Shown piece after piece: positions 1 through 8,205 of a DNA stretch of 64,000 nt (position 1 is its first letter; each line of letters starts with the position of its first letter). A model generated the notes under the pieces. That model saw nothing but the letters and a program-made list of their open reading frames with translations, was not told the origin of the DNA and did not search any database. Location of the stretch: the NCBI RefSeq assembly GCF_046159835.1, contig NZ_JBJXCY010000001.1, positions 992,001-1,056,000 of the forward strand, read 5' to 3'. The position numbers and the translations under genes are program-made. The stretch is from JACKJK01 sp046159835 (GTDB lineage Bacteria; Pseudomonadota; Alphaproteobacteria; Rhizobiales; Tepidamorphaceae).

Positions 1-295
1 TCGCCTGCTGGGTCAGTGTTTCCCAGCGGGCTTCGCCGTCAGGGAACAGCCCCGTCTCCGGCTTCAGCGCGGCCAGGTATTCGCAGATGACGCGACTGTC
101 ATAGAGGGTGCTGCCATCGTCGAGGATCAGGGCGGGGATCTTTCCGAGCGGATTGTGGGCCGCCAGGTCCTCGCCGCGTTCCACCGGGCTTGCGAGAACG
201 AATTCGGTTTCGATGGATCCGGCCAGTCCCGCCTCGTGGGCGACGACCATGACCTTGCGGACGAACGGGGAGGTGGGCGCGTGCAGCAGCTTCAT
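1..295 (-). CDS. Glutathione S-transferase, N-terminal part (cut by window edge)
   Basis: The minus-strand reading starts at the ATG at 295 and runs open off the left edge. About 98 residues are visible and form a thioredoxin-like GST N-domain: MKLLHAPTSPFVRKV at the start (the catalytic-residue loop), then NPLGKIPAL with the cis-Pro and the glutathione-binding DSRVICEYL. The start overlaps the stop of the upstream gene by 4 bp (ATGA), so it is probably translationally coupled as the last visible member of the hydroxylase operon. In such catabolic operons GSTs often act as isomerases, dehalogenases or detoxification enzymes; which applies cannot be told without the C-terminal half. Confidence 0.85.
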   Translation of the reverse strand, partial: MKLLHAPTSPFVRKVMVVAHEAGLAGSIETEFVLASPVERGEDLAAHNPLGKIPALILDDGSTLYDSRVICEYLAALKPETGLFPDGEARWETLTQQA

Positions 296-717
296 GGCGT
301 CTGGTCCAACGCACCAACCGCGCGAAGCCCGGCACGGGCCACGTCCACGTCCTGCTCGCCGGTGCCGGAACCGACACCGATACCGCCGACGCACACCCCG
401 TCGAAGATGATCGGCAATCCGCCTTCAAGATTGGTGAGGCGCTGGCCGCCGGCGAGCGACAGCTTGACCTCGTCCGCAGGGTTGAGCCGCGACGTCGGCT
501 GGCTGTGGGACGCTGCAGTGATGGCCTTGGACAGGGACGTTTCGCGCGAGAGTAGCCGCGCGCCGTCCATCCGGACGTACGCGAGCAGGTTTCCGCCGTC
601 GTCCACGATTGTGATATTCTGCGGGACGCCGAGTTCCTCGGCCCGCGCGACCGCGCCGGCCAGCATCTTGAGCGCGCCAGCGTGAGTCAGTTTCAGGAAA
701 GGCCGCGTGACAGACAT
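292..717 (-). CDS. GlcG/HbpS-like heme-binding family protein
   Basis: This 141-residue protein has the GlcG/HbpS (DUF336) pattern: an N-terminal helix with MLAGAVARAEELGVP, the strand NITIVDDGGNLLAYVRMDGA, a middle SLSKAITAA helix, and a C-terminal GVCVGGIGVGSGTGEQD segment. The ATG at 717 was preferred because the family begins close to it. It lies 5 bp after the stop of the DUF1028 gene and overlaps the GST start. Members are common accessory genes in aromatic and glycolate catabolic operons. Their activity is poorly known; some bind heme. I infer an accessory role in the pathway led by the HpaB-like monooxygenase. Confidence 0.8.
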   Translation of the reverse strand: MSVTRPFLKLTHAGALKMLAGAVARAEELGVPQNITIVDDGGNLLAYVRMDGARLLSRETSLSKAITAASHSQPTSRLNPADEVKLSLAGGQRLTNLEGGLPIIFDGVCVGGIGVGSGTGEQDVDVARAGLRAVGALDQTP

Positions 718-722
718 CGTGT

Positions 723-1400
723 TCACTCGTCTCCGGGGACGCCGTAGGAGGGCGCGGAGGACGGGTCGAGTGCGCGGGTCACGTAGGCGTCCGCTTCGTC
801 TTTCCAGCGCGTCCACAGGGCGTCCAGTTCGGCCATGACGTCGCCGTCGGACCAGTCAATGCGCAGGTCGGTGACCGGCCAGGAGACCTTGTCGACGACA
901 AGCAGGCCAACGGAATGGACCGGGCCTTCCTCGCCGCCTGCATCTTCGGCGGCTTGCATCGCAGCCACCAGCCTGTCACCCAGGTGGGCATCCGGCATCG
1001 ACAGGAAACGCTCCACCATCGCCTCGGGAACGTCCGGCGACGACAGCAGGTTGCCTGCCGCGACCACGTCCGGGCGCTGTTCGATGCGGTGCGTTCCCAG
1101 CGTCTTGCCGCCGGAATGATGTGCTGACGTACCGTCGGCGCCCAGCACGACCACCTGGCGATAATCGAAATGGTTGGCCTCCGAGGCGAGCAGGTCGAGC
1201 ACGTCGACAGGCGTCAGCCCGGCAGCCAGCAGGTCGAGCCCCTTCGGGCCCAGCGACGGGTCGGTGATGTTCTGCGTGGCGACGACACCGACACCGGCCC
1301 TTGCGTGGGCACAGCGCGCGGCGACTGCGGGAGACGATGACGACACGGCGATGCCGAGCATGCCGGTTCGCGTGCAGCGGCCTGAGATCGAGAAAGTCAC
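723..1400 (-). CDS. DUF1028 family protein (Ntn-hydrolase-like)
   Basis: This 225-residue protein matches DUF1028. It shows the TFSISGRC start, the TGMLGIAVSSSSPAVAARC segment, GVGVVATQNITDPSLGPKGLDLLAAG, and a C-terminal acidic helix region. The GTG at 1400 is preceded by GGAG at good spacing, and the recognisable family sequence begins at its second codon, so upstream in-frame ATGs are rejected. The gene sits 13 bp after ridA and 5 bp before the GlcG-like gene. DUF1028 proteins resemble Ntn hydrolases and are often near RidA proteins and peptidase or aromatic catabolism genes. An amide- or imine-processing role is inference. Confidence 0.85.
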   Translation of the reverse strand: MTFSISGRCTRTGMLGIAVSSSSPAVAARCAHARAGVGVVATQNITDPSLGPKGLDLLAAGLTPVDVLDLLASEANHFDYRQVVVLGADGTSAHHSGGKTLGTHRIEQRPDVVAAGNLLSSPDVPEAMVERFLSMPDAHLGDRLVAAMQAAEDAGGEEGPVHSVGLLVVDKVSWPVTDLRIDWSDGDVMAELDALWTRWKDEADAYVTRALDPSSAPSYGVPGDE

Positions 1401-1413
1401 GGCGCTCTCCTGC

Positions 1414-1836
1414 TCACGTGGCGTCCGGGATGACAGCGGTGACCTCGATTTCCACGACCCATTCGGGCCGCGCGAGGGCATCGATCACCAGCCCCGTCGA
1501 ACACGGAAAAACGCCCTGCAGCCACTTGCCCATCTCCAGGTAGACGGCTTCGCGATAGCGGATGTCGGTGAGGTACACGACGATGCGGCAGATGTGGCCA
1601 AGCTCGCTGCCGGCTTCCTCAAGCAGCATCTTGATGTTCTCCATCGCCTTCGCGGTCTGCTTGCCCGCGTCTCCCACGTGGAGGCACTCGCGGGTTTCCA
1701 GGTCCTGCGCGACCTGTCCGCGCAGGAAGACCATCGTGCCGCGGGCGACGACGCCCTGGGACAAGTCATTGGAGAGGTTCTGCTCCGGGTAGGTGTCCTT
1801 GGTGTTGAAGGGCCGGAGGCGGTGATGGGTTGGCAT
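1414..1836 (-). CDS. RidA family protein (enamine/imine deaminase)
   Basis: This 140-residue RidA/YjgF/UK114 member hydrolyses reactive enamines and imines to ketones plus ammonia. Visible family features are SQGVVARGTMVFLRGQVA, the GDAGKQTAKAMENIKMLLEEAG helix, ICRIVVYLTDIR, and a C-terminal RPEWVVEIEVTAVI. The ATG at 1836 has AAGAGA about 8 bases upstream; an upstream ATG at 1872 has no proper ribosome site. It is third in the HpaB-HpaC-RidA-DUF1028-GlcG-GST operon. A deaminating protein next to a monooxygenase suggests that the substrate or an intermediate carries nitrogen, which is inference. Confidence 0.88.
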   Translation of the reverse strand: MPTHHRLRPFNTKDTYPEQNLSNDLSQGVVARGTMVFLRGQVAQDLETRECLHVGDAGKQTAKAMENIKMLLEEAGSELGHICRIVVYLTDIRYREAVYLEMGKWLQGVFPCSTGLVIDALARPEWVVEIEVTAVIPDAT

Positions 1837-1915
1837 CGATTGGGTCTCTTTCAAGGGAACTGTCTGGCTCATTCCAGCGGCCTGAATTGCGGGCCGCCGC
1901 GCCTGGCCAATGGCC

Positions 1916-2407
1916 TCAGGCGGTTTCAAGCTGGCGGTAGTCGCCGCCGGAATAGATCAGCGGCTTGTCACCGCGCATTTCCGCGGCAAGAACCTCGCCG
2001 GCGATGATGCTGTGCGAGCCGAACTCGAAGATGCTGGCAAGCTTGCAGTCGAAGGCGCAAAGCGCCCCGTCGAGCAGGGCCGAGCCCGTGACGAGCGTGC
2101 TCCAGTGACCTGCCGCGAAACGGTCCTCCCGCAGTTCGGGGATCAGGCCGGCGAAGCTGTCCGCAACGCGCTGCTGCCCGTCGGCCAGGATATTGGCGGC
2201 AAAGACGCCATTGGCCTTCACGATGGGCAGTAACCGGCTCTCCCGGTGCAGGCAGAACAGGATGGACGGCGGTTCGAGCGACAGCGAACACAGCGAAGAC
2301 ACCGTCACGCCCAACGGGCCTTCGTCGCCGTCGGTTGTCACAACCGTCACGCCGGACGCGGTGCGGCGCATGGCCTGGCGGAAGACGTCCGGATCGAGCG
2401 CGCTCAT
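1916..2407 (-). CDS. Flavin reductase (HpaC-like) partner of two-component monooxygenase
   Basis: This 163-residue protein has the flavin-reductase-like FMN-binding fold: RRTASGVTVVTTDGDEG, GVTVSSLCSLSLEPPSILFCL, FAANILADGQQ, and the FEFGSHSIIAGEV segment. Such proteins use NAD(P)H to supply reduced FMN or FAD to HpaB-type monooxygenases. Its ATG overlaps the stop of the oxygenase gene (ATGA at 2404-2407), a strong sign of coupled synthesis of the two components. The substrate of the system is not readable from the reductase. Confidence 0.88.
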   Translation of the reverse strand: MSALDPDVFRQAMRRTASGVTVVTTDGDEGPLGVTVSSLCSLSLEPPSILFCLHRESRLLPIVKANGVFAANILADGQQRVADSFAGLIPELREDRFAAGHWSTLVTGSALLDGALCAFDCKLASIFEFGSHSIIAGEVLAAEMRGDKPLIYSGGDYRQLETA

Positions 2408-3858
2408 CCCTTCGCTCCCGTCACCCGGTCCGAGAGACCGGCGACCTTGCGCACGAATTCCAGCGGCCCTTCGAAATCGAAGGAGTTGTAGACGGCGTTC
2501 AGGTGGTTGAAGTGCGGGGCCTGCGCGAACTGGACGAAGGTCAGCCGGTGCCCGGCATAGTCCGAGTTCAGCAGGTCGCGCGCAAACGCCAGCAGCTTGC
2601 GGCGGTCATCGGCCTGCCACTGGTTGTTGAGCGAGTAGAACTTGTCGAGCCACGGCTTTGTCTCGTCGCCTTCGAAGGATGCCGCATTCGGCGTGACGCA
2701 GATCTGTCCGCCGCACAGCTCGCGGGCGATGTGCATCATCGCGGGCAAGTTGGCGCAGGCGTGAACGCGCCCGGCATAGAGCAGTGACTGGTTGGGCATC
2801 AGCAGCCCGCCGGGGCTTTTCTCCGCTGTGGCGATGGCAGCGGTCAGGTGCGCGTTGATGCCTTCGCGGTAGCAGACAAGATCGGCGAGCTTCTCGCGAA
2901 CCGCCTGCAGCTTGTCGAGGCCGGTCTGTTTCGCGTTCCACAGCGCCGCGCCGATCATCATGTCGGCGACGTAGAGGAGGCGATGCACGTAGGGGAATGC
3001 CGAGTAGCGGTGCAGTGTCGCCCGCACGAACTGTGCTGCCTTTGTGTGGCGGTAGAAGAACACGTTCTCCCACGGGATCAGCACGTTGTCGAAGATCACG
3101 AGGGACTCGATCTCGTCGAACTTGTTGGCGAGCGGGTAGTCCTTCGGGTTGGTGCGCCCGGCAAACGAGGAGCGGCAGATCTGCTTCACGCCGGGCGAGC
3201 CCATATCGACGATTCCGCCGACGGCATAGTCGGACAGCGTCTCGTTGGTCCATGCGCCGACTGTGGGTTTGAGGAACGCCTGGTCGGCATAGGCGGCGGC
3301 CGTCTCGTACTTGGCGCCGCGAATGACGATGCCCGCGTCCGTCTCCTTCACGACATGAACCATCATGTCGGGGTCCTGCTCCTGCGGCGGCAGCGAACGA
3401 TCGCCCTTCGGATCGGTGTTGGCGGAGATGTGGAAGATGTCCTTCTCGAGGATCGTCTGGACGTGCCGGTCGACGTTCTGCGCAAATTTCGGATCGAACT
3501 CGGCCAGCACGTCGCGCCCGTCGATCAGCGACCAGACCTCGCCGATGGTCTCGTCGCCGACCCGCGTGACGACGCCGCCGATATCGTTAAGGACGAGGTC
3601 GATGGCCTCGACCTTGTCGTCCCAGTCCTGCGTTTCGCGCGGGGGTTTGTAGAAGATCGTGTTGCGCTCGTTGCCGTCGACATAGGTCAGGCGGTCCTGG
3701 TACTCGGCCTCATGGGCCATGTCGTACATGCGGGCCCTGACATCGACGATCGGCTTGAACGCGGCGTGCTTCGTGACGTCCTTGACGCGCTCTCCATCGA
3801 TCCAGACTTCGCGTCCATCCTGAAGTCCTTCGCGATACTCACTGCCTGTACGGATCAT
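2404..3858 (-). CDS. HpaB-family FADH2-dependent monooxygenase (large component)
   Basis: This 484-residue protein belongs to the 4-hydroxyphenylacetate 3-hydroxylase family. It opens with MIRTGSEYREGLQDGREVWI and continues through the N-terminal, acyl-CoA-dehydrogenase-like middle, and C-terminal domains at normal family length. Family members hydroxylate phenols with reduced FAD from an HpaC partner, which is the next gene. The ATG at 3858 is preceded by AGAGG seven bases upstream; an in-frame ATG 42 bases earlier lacks this. It leads a six-gene operon and is divergent from a LysR gene. The true substrate could be a hydroxylated or chlorinated aromatic, or an N-containing ring. The family also includes 4-hydroxybutanoyl-CoA dehydratase, which the reductase partner makes unlikely. 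Confidence 0.88.
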   Translation of the reverse strand: MIRTGSEYREGLQDGREVWIDGERVKDVTKHAAFKPIVDVRARMYDMAHEAEYQDRLTYVDGNERNTIFYKPPRETQDWDDKVEAIDLVLNDIGGVVTRVGDETIGEVWSLIDGRDVLAEFDPKFAQNVDRHVQTILEKDIFHISANTDPKGDRSLPPQEQDPDMMVHVVKETDAGIVIRGAKYETAAAYADQAFLKPTVGAWTNETLSDYAVGGIVDMGSPGVKQICRSSFAGRTNPKDYPLANKFDEIESLVIFDNVLIPWENVFFYRHTKAAQFVRATLHRYSAFPYVHRLLYVADMMIGAALWNAKQTGLDKLQAVREKLADLVCYREGINAHLTAAIATAEKSPGGLLMPNQSLLYAGRVHACANLPAMMHIARELCGGQICVTPNAASFEGDETKPWLDKFYSLNNQWQADDRRKLLAFARDLLNSDYAGHRLTFVQFAQAPHFNHLNAVYNSFDFEGPLEFVRKVAGLSDRVTGAKG

Positions 3859-3885
3859 GTGCCTACCTCTTGTTTGTGGGCCCAT

Positions 3886-3901
3886 ATTGCGCCGCGGCAA
3901 T
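3886..3901. promoter_or_regulatory. Candidate LysR box between hpaB-like operon and LysR gene
   Basis: The sequence ATTGC, six bases, GCAAT is a perfect interrupted palindrome. It contains T-N11-A pairs (3887/3899 and 3888/3900), the typical LysR operator signature. It lies between the divergent oxygenase operon (start 3858) and the LysR gene (start 3921), where activation and autorepression are expected. Confidence 0.5.
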
Positions 3902-3920
3902 GGATCGGTAAAATACTTTC

Positions 3921-4892
3921 ATGCGTTTTTTTGAATCGAGAAATCCGATGCAAGTGTCGCTACGCTCTCTCCGTTACGTCGTTGCTGCCGCCGATTTCGG
4001 CAATCTCACAGAGGCCGGCAAGAACCTGCACATATCTCAGTCATCCATCTCGTCTGCGATCTCGCGGTTCGAGGCGGAGTGCGGCGTGCAGATCTTCGTG
4101 CGCCACCATGCAAAGGGGGTCTCGACGACGGTTGCCGGCACGCGCGTGATCAATGAGGCGCGGATGCTGCTGAAGCACGCGCGCGACTTCGCCGCCAATG
4201 CGCGCGCCATGGCCGACGAGGTGCGGGGCGAGGTTGCTGTCGGCTGCTTCTGGACCATTGCGACCCACTTCATGCCGGCGCTGCTGTCGACCTTTGCCAA
4301 GAGCCATCCAGGCATCAATGTCAGCCTGGACGAGGGCGATCAGCAGTGGATTCTGGACGCGATCATTTCCGGTCAGACGGAATTGGCCCTGTCATATGAT
4401 TTCGCCCGGCCAGAGGAAATTCACGCCGAGCCGCTCGCCGTGCTCCCGCCCAATGCCGTGTTGCCGCTGGACCACCCTCTGGCCGAGCGGGACTCCGTCA
4501 GCCTTGCAGACCTCCGCGACGAGCCGTTCATCCTGCTCGACCTGCCGCATTCGCGGGAATATTTCCTGCGCCTGTTCCAGACCGCGGGTATTACCCCGAA
4601 GATCGCCTACCGATCGCGGGCCTATGAACTGACGCGCGGTCTCGTGGGGCATGGCTGCGGCTACACAATCCAGAACATCCTGCCGCGCACCCAGACCACG
4701 CACGATGGCGGGCAGGTCGCGGTGCTGCCGATCAGCGACGACCTCGAGCCCGTCCGCGTTGTGAGTTTTCGTCTCAAGCGGCAGACCCCGCGACCGGCGG
4801 TTTCGGCCTTCGAAAGCCATCTCAAGGCCTGTTTCTCAGCCGGTGGCGTGTTCGAGCCGGGCACGCTGACGCCGCATTCCGCGATACGTTGA
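3921..4892 (+). CDS. LysR-type transcriptional regulator
   Basis: This is a 323-residue LysR protein. The N-terminal winged helix is visible as LRYVVAAADFGNLTEAGKNL, then HISQSSISSAISRFEAECG and FVRHHAKGVS; the effector domain follows from about residue 95. Another possible start is the ATG at 3948 (MQVSLRSLRY), closer to the usual family start; neither has a strong ribosome site. It is divergent from the HpaB-like operon with a palindromic T-N11-A box between, so it is most likely the activator of that operon, responding to its substrate or an intermediate. Confidence 0.88.
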   Translation: MRFFESRNPMQVSLRSLRYVVAAADFGNLTEAGKNLHISQSSISSAISRFEAECGVQIFVRHHAKGVSTTVAGTRVINEARMLLKHARDFAANARAMADEVRGEVAVGCFWTIATHFMPALLSTFAKSHPGINVSLDEGDQQWILDAIISGQTELALSYDFARPEEIHAEPLAVLPPNAVLPLDHPLAERDSVSLADLRDEPFILLDLPHSREYFLRLFQTAGITPKIAYRSRAYELTRGLVGHGCGYTIQNILPRTQTTHDGGQVAVLPISDDLEPVRVVSFRLKRQTPRPAVSAFESHLKACFSAGGVFEPGTLTPHSAIR

Positions 4893-5160
4893 GCCGACCC
4901 TAAGCACCAGAAAACATGCACGTTATCAACGGTTTGATCGCGCCCACGCCGCAGGCCTGAGTGGCGCTGTAAGGGGCTGAATCGAAAAACGCGATCTTGA
5001 GAGGCGGTTAAAACTATTTTTCCTGTGAAGGGTGCCGTGCAAAATTTTGTTGCATGAGCAATCTTTCAGCATTTTGTGTCCCTTCGGCTGGCCCCGGCCC
5101 GGAAAACTCGTTTGTCCGCAAGGGCCGGAAGCTGCGTGTTCCGGTGGGAGGGGCGGGCCG
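4893..5160. promoter_or_regulatory. Intergenic region with an inverted repeat upstream of the reductase gene
   Basis: These 268 bases have no convincing gene. An interrupted palindrome TGCAA, seven bases, TTGCA lies at 5038-5054 and could be an operator for the reductase and ABC transporter genes downstream. The ribosome site GGGAGG for the next gene is at its right end. Confidence 0.35.
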
Positions 5161-6096
5161 ATGAGTGGCGATGCGCTGGTCTTCTACAGCCCTGTCGACG
5201 ACGCGAACGATTGGCGCGAGGCCCTGTCTGCGGAACTGCCCGACCTCGACATCCGGGTCGATCCCGATGTCGGTGATCCTGCTGACATTCGTTACGCCCT
5301 GGTCTGGCTGCCGCCCAAGGGGTTCTTTCACCGCTTTCCCAACCTGAAACTGGTCACGAACCTCGGTGCCGGCGTGGATGCGCTCGTGCGCCGCGACGAC
5401 CTCGTTCCGGTCCAGTTTTCCCGCCTGTCCGACACCGGGATGATCTCCATGATGACGAGTTACATCGTCTACACGGTGACCCGGTACGCGCGGGACATGC
5501 ACATCTTCGAGCGGGCGAAGCGCCGGGGGGAGTGGGAATACGTCCACCCGCGGCCGCTGTCCTCGATTTCCGTCGGCGTACTGGGTCTTGGCGAGCTTGG
5601 GTCCCCGGCCGCCGCCATGTTGGCGAAGATGGGCTACGACGTGTCGGGCTGGTCCCGCAGCGAGAAGTCCATCGAGGGCGTGCGGTCGCTGACCGGGCGC
5701 GCGGGGCTGGAGACAATCCTCGCCGAGAGCGAAATCCTCGTCAGCCTCCTGCCGCACACGCTGGATCTGGACGGCGTTCTGGGCGCGGACGAACTCGCGC
5801 TCATGCCCCACGGGGCCAAGTTCATCAATGCCTCGCGTGCCGCCATCGTCGATGAAGCGGCCCTGATCGCGGCGCTCAATAGCGGCGCAATCGCGGAAGC
5901 GACGCTCGACGTGTTCAGCGTCGAGCCGCTGCCCTCCGATCATCCCTACTGGCAGCTCGAAAACGTGTTCATCACGCCGCACATGGCCAGCGTCACCGTA
6001 CCGGCTCTGGCCGCGCGGGACGTGGCCGAGAGTATCCGGCGGGTGCGTGCCGGCAAGCCGCCGCTGCACGAGATCGATCCGGCCCGTGGCTATTGA
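5161..6096 (+). CDS. GhrA-like D-2-hydroxyacid dehydrogenase (glyoxylate/hydroxypyruvate reductase)
   Basis: This 311-residue D-isomer-specific 2-hydroxyacid dehydrogenase carries the Rossmann motif GVLGLGELGSPAA and the catalytic Arg in INASRAAIVDEAAL, Glu in DVFSVEPLP and His in TPHMAS. Its length and the ELGSPAA form of the nucleotide motif are closest to the GhrA branch, which reduces glyoxylate and hydroxypyruvate with NADPH. The ATG at 5161 is chosen because GGGAGG precedes it; the 43 codons before it are not family-like. It sits 60 bp before the ABC importer genes and may reduce a 2-oxoacid derived from the imported compound. Confidence 0.88.
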   Translation: MSGDALVFYSPVDDANDWREALSAELPDLDIRVDPDVGDPADIRYALVWLPPKGFFHRFPNLKLVTNLGAGVDALVRRDDLVPVQFSRLSDTGMISMMTSYIVYTVTRYARDMHIFERAKRRGEWEYVHPRPLSSISVGVLGLGELGSPAAAMLAKMGYDVSGWSRSEKSIEGVRSLTGRAGLETILAESEILVSLLPHTLDLDGVLGADELALMPHGAKFINASRAAIVDEAALIAALNSGAIAEATLDVFSVEPLPSDHPYWQLENVFITPHMASVTVPALAARDVAESIRRVRAGKPPLHEIDPARGY

Positions 6097-6156
6097 CGGC
6101 AACCGGAAACCGAAGCCCGGCGCATGTGCGCCGGCGTTGAGAAGGAGATGGAACCG

Positions 6157-7176
6157 ATGAAGCGAATTGCATTTGCTCTGAGCGCGCTCACCATGATGGT
6201 GACGACAGCGTCTGCCGAAGGACCTCTCGTGGTCAGCACCTGGGGTGGCAACTGGAAGGAAGGCGTCCAGATCGTCGGTGACGAATTCACCAAGCGCACC
6301 GGCGTCGAGGTCGAGTACATCACCGGCGGGACGCTCGATCGCCTTGCCAAGGCAAAAGTCGCCCGCGACAACCCCGAGGCCGACCTGATCAACACAACTG
6401 GCCAGGTCGGCTATCTCTATCATTCCGACGGACTGATGGAGAAACTCGACTACTCCAAGATTCCGAATTCCGAGAAGCTCTATCCGATTGCCAAGCGCTC
6501 GGACTACACCGTGTCCGACTATGTCTACGTCTATACGCCGGCTTTTCGTACCGACGAGATGCCCGACGGATTCAGCATCGAGTCATGGGAATCCCTGTGG
6601 GACGAGTCCATGGAAGGAAAGCTCGGACTGCCGGATTTCGACCCGAGCCACATCATCATTGCCGCCACGCGCCTCGCCGGCGTGAAGGTTGAGGATTGGG
6701 AGCAGGTTCAGGAAAAGCTCCTCGAACTCAAGCCCAATATCCGCGCCTTCTACCAGTCCGATGCCACGAGCCAGAACCTCATGCGCACGGGCGAAACGCC
6801 GGTGCAGGTCCTGCTGAACATCAACGCCTATCACCTGGAGAAGCTGGGTCTGCCGGCTGAAATCCAGGTGCCGAAGGAAGGTGCCGTCGTCGGTTTCGAC
6901 GTGTGGGGCATTTCGGCTGGTTCGAAGAACAAGGAGCTTGCCGAGCAGTTCCTCAACATCGCGCTCGAGCCGGAAATGCTCGCCAAGCTTTGCAACTTCC
7001 ACAAGTGCTCCCCGATGAGCCCGGACGCAAAGCTCGACCCGGAGATCGCTGCGCTGCCCGGCATCTTCACCAGCGCCGAGCAGATCGAGAGCGAAGCGAT
7101 CGTGGTCGAGGATGAAACCTACGCCAAGCTGCTTCCGGTCTGGAAGGTGTGGTTCACTGAAAACATGATGAACTGA
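6157..7176 (+). CDS. ABC transporter substrate-binding protein (PotD/PotF-like)
   Basis: This 339-residue periplasmic binding protein starts with a signal peptide (MKRIAFALSALTMMVTTASA, cleavage before EGPL). The mature start LVVSTWGGNWKEGVQ and the GGTLDRLAKAKVAR segment are typical of polyamine-type family-1 solute-binding proteins. The ATG at 6157 has AGAAGGAGAT upstream. It is followed by a strong hairpin and then two permease genes and an ATPase gene, a complete importer. The family includes spermidine, putrescine and opine or amino acid binders, so the ligand is open. Confidence 0.88.
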   Translation: MKRIAFALSALTMMVTTASAEGPLVVSTWGGNWKEGVQIVGDEFTKRTGVEVEYITGGTLDRLAKAKVARDNPEADLINTTGQVGYLYHSDGLMEKLDYSKIPNSEKLYPIAKRSDYTVSDYVYVYTPAFRTDEMPDGFSIESWESLWDESMEGKLGLPDFDPSHIIIAATRLAGVKVEDWEQVQEKLLELKPNIRAFYQSDATSQNLMRTGETPVQVLLNINAYHLEKLGLPAEIQVPKEGAVVGFDVWGISAGSKNKELAEQFLNIALEPEMLAKLCNFHKCSPMSPDAKLDPEIAALPGIFTSAEQIESEAIVVEDETYAKLLPVWKVWFTENMMN

Positions 7177-7184
7177 CCTGCGAC

Positions 7185-7214
7185 CCGGGAAAGGCACGCC
7201 GCTGCCTTTCCCGG
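7185..7214 (+). promoter_or_regulatory. Strong intercistronic hairpin after the binding-protein gene
   Basis: Arms CCGGGAAAGGCA (7185-7196) and TGCCTTTCCCGG (7203-7214) pair perfectly over 12 bp with a six-base loop and no following T-run. Placed just after the binding-protein stop, it fits a partial attenuator or 3'-end stabiliser that keeps binding-protein mRNA in excess over permease mRNA. Confidence 0.7.
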
Positions 7215-7340
7215 ACCAGCCGGACCACGTGGGGGAAGGGGCTAGAGCCTCGCCATCGCTGAACGTCTCAAGCCCCGTCACGACCTGCAAAACCAATGCT
7301 GGTGCCAGCCGTCAACCACGCGATCGAGTTAGCCTGAGGC

Positions 7341-8198
7341 ATGACAACGACACGCCCCTTCTTCGTGACCTTCCTGGCGCCGGCCATGCTGACGGCGGTC
7401 ATACTGGTCGCGGCGCTGTTTGAGATCCTGCAGTACAGCGTGCGGGAGTTCATTCCAGGCTCGCTGGATGTCGGCGGGTTCACGCTCCAGAATTTCGTGC
7501 GCATCAACAAGCCGATCTACTGGGGCGCGCTTCTCAACACATTCTACATCAGCCTGAGCACGGCACTGGCATCGCTCCTGCTCAGCTATCCGGTCGCCTA
7601 TGCGCTGGTGCGCTCCGAGCGCGACTGGGTGCGTTCGATCCTGATTGCGCTCTCCATCACGCCGCTCTTCACGGGCGAGATTGTCCGCACCTATTCCTGG
7701 ATGCTGATGCTGGGCACCGATGGGTTCCTGAACAGCATGCTGCAGGGCCTCTCCATCCTCGATGAGCCGTTGCAGATGATGTACACGCGCCTCGGCGTGG
7801 TGGTGGCGCTGGTCCAGTTCTCCATGCCGGTGATGATCATCCTGCTGGCCACGGCAATCGCGCATGTCGACCGCGACGTCGAAAAGGCCGCGGCCAATCT
7901 CGGTGCCGGACCGCTGACCGTCTTCTGGAAGGTCACGCTGCCGCTCACCAGCCCCGGCATCCTGTCAGGCATCGTCGTGGTGTTTGCCTGGACAATGAGC
8001 GCGTTTTCAACGCCCCAGTTCATCGGCGGCGGGAAGATCCTGATGATCTCCAATCTCACCTACCTGCAGGGCTTCTCGATCCTCAATCTTCCGTTCGCGG
8101 CGACACTCAGCCTGATCGCCCTTGTCTCGGCTCTCGGCAGCCTCGCGCTGGTCACGACCGTGACCAAGAGGCTCGAGCAGCGCATTTCAGTGAATTGA
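7341..8198 (+). CDS. ABC transporter permease (PotB-like)
   Basis: This 285-residue inner-membrane permease has about six hydrophobic segments. The EAA loop near its C-terminal third (AAANLGAGPLTVFWKVTLPL) docks the ATPase. The N-terminal segment is FFVTFLAPAMLTAVILVAAL. It lies 164 bp after the binding-protein gene and 7 bp before a second permease, making the PotB/PotC heterodimer of a polyamine-type importer. Confidence 0.88.
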   Translation: MTTTRPFFVTFLAPAMLTAVILVAALFEILQYSVREFIPGSLDVGGFTLQNFVRINKPIYWGALLNTFYISLSTALASLLLSYPVAYALVRSERDWVRSILIALSITPLFTGEIVRTYSWMLMLGTDGFLNSMLQGLSILDEPLQMMYTRLGVVVALVQFSMPVMIILLATAIAHVDRDVEKAAANLGAGPLTVFWKVTLPLTSPGILSGIVVVFAWTMSAFSTPQFIGGGKILMISNLTYLQGFSILNLPFAATLSLIALVSALGSLALVTTVTKRLEQRISVN

Positions 8199-8205
8199 GG
8201 TTTCG

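Noticed and set aside
2848..4149. Long open frame on the plus strand opposite the HpaB-like gene
   Set aside because: Antisense frame in high-GC DNA, no family motif, and it overlaps the clear HpaB and LysR genes.
5014..6423. 469-codon minus-strand frame opposite the GhrA-like gene
   Set aside because: Composition is His/Arg/Gly-rich as expected of an antisense shadow; the plus-strand gene has catalytic motifs.
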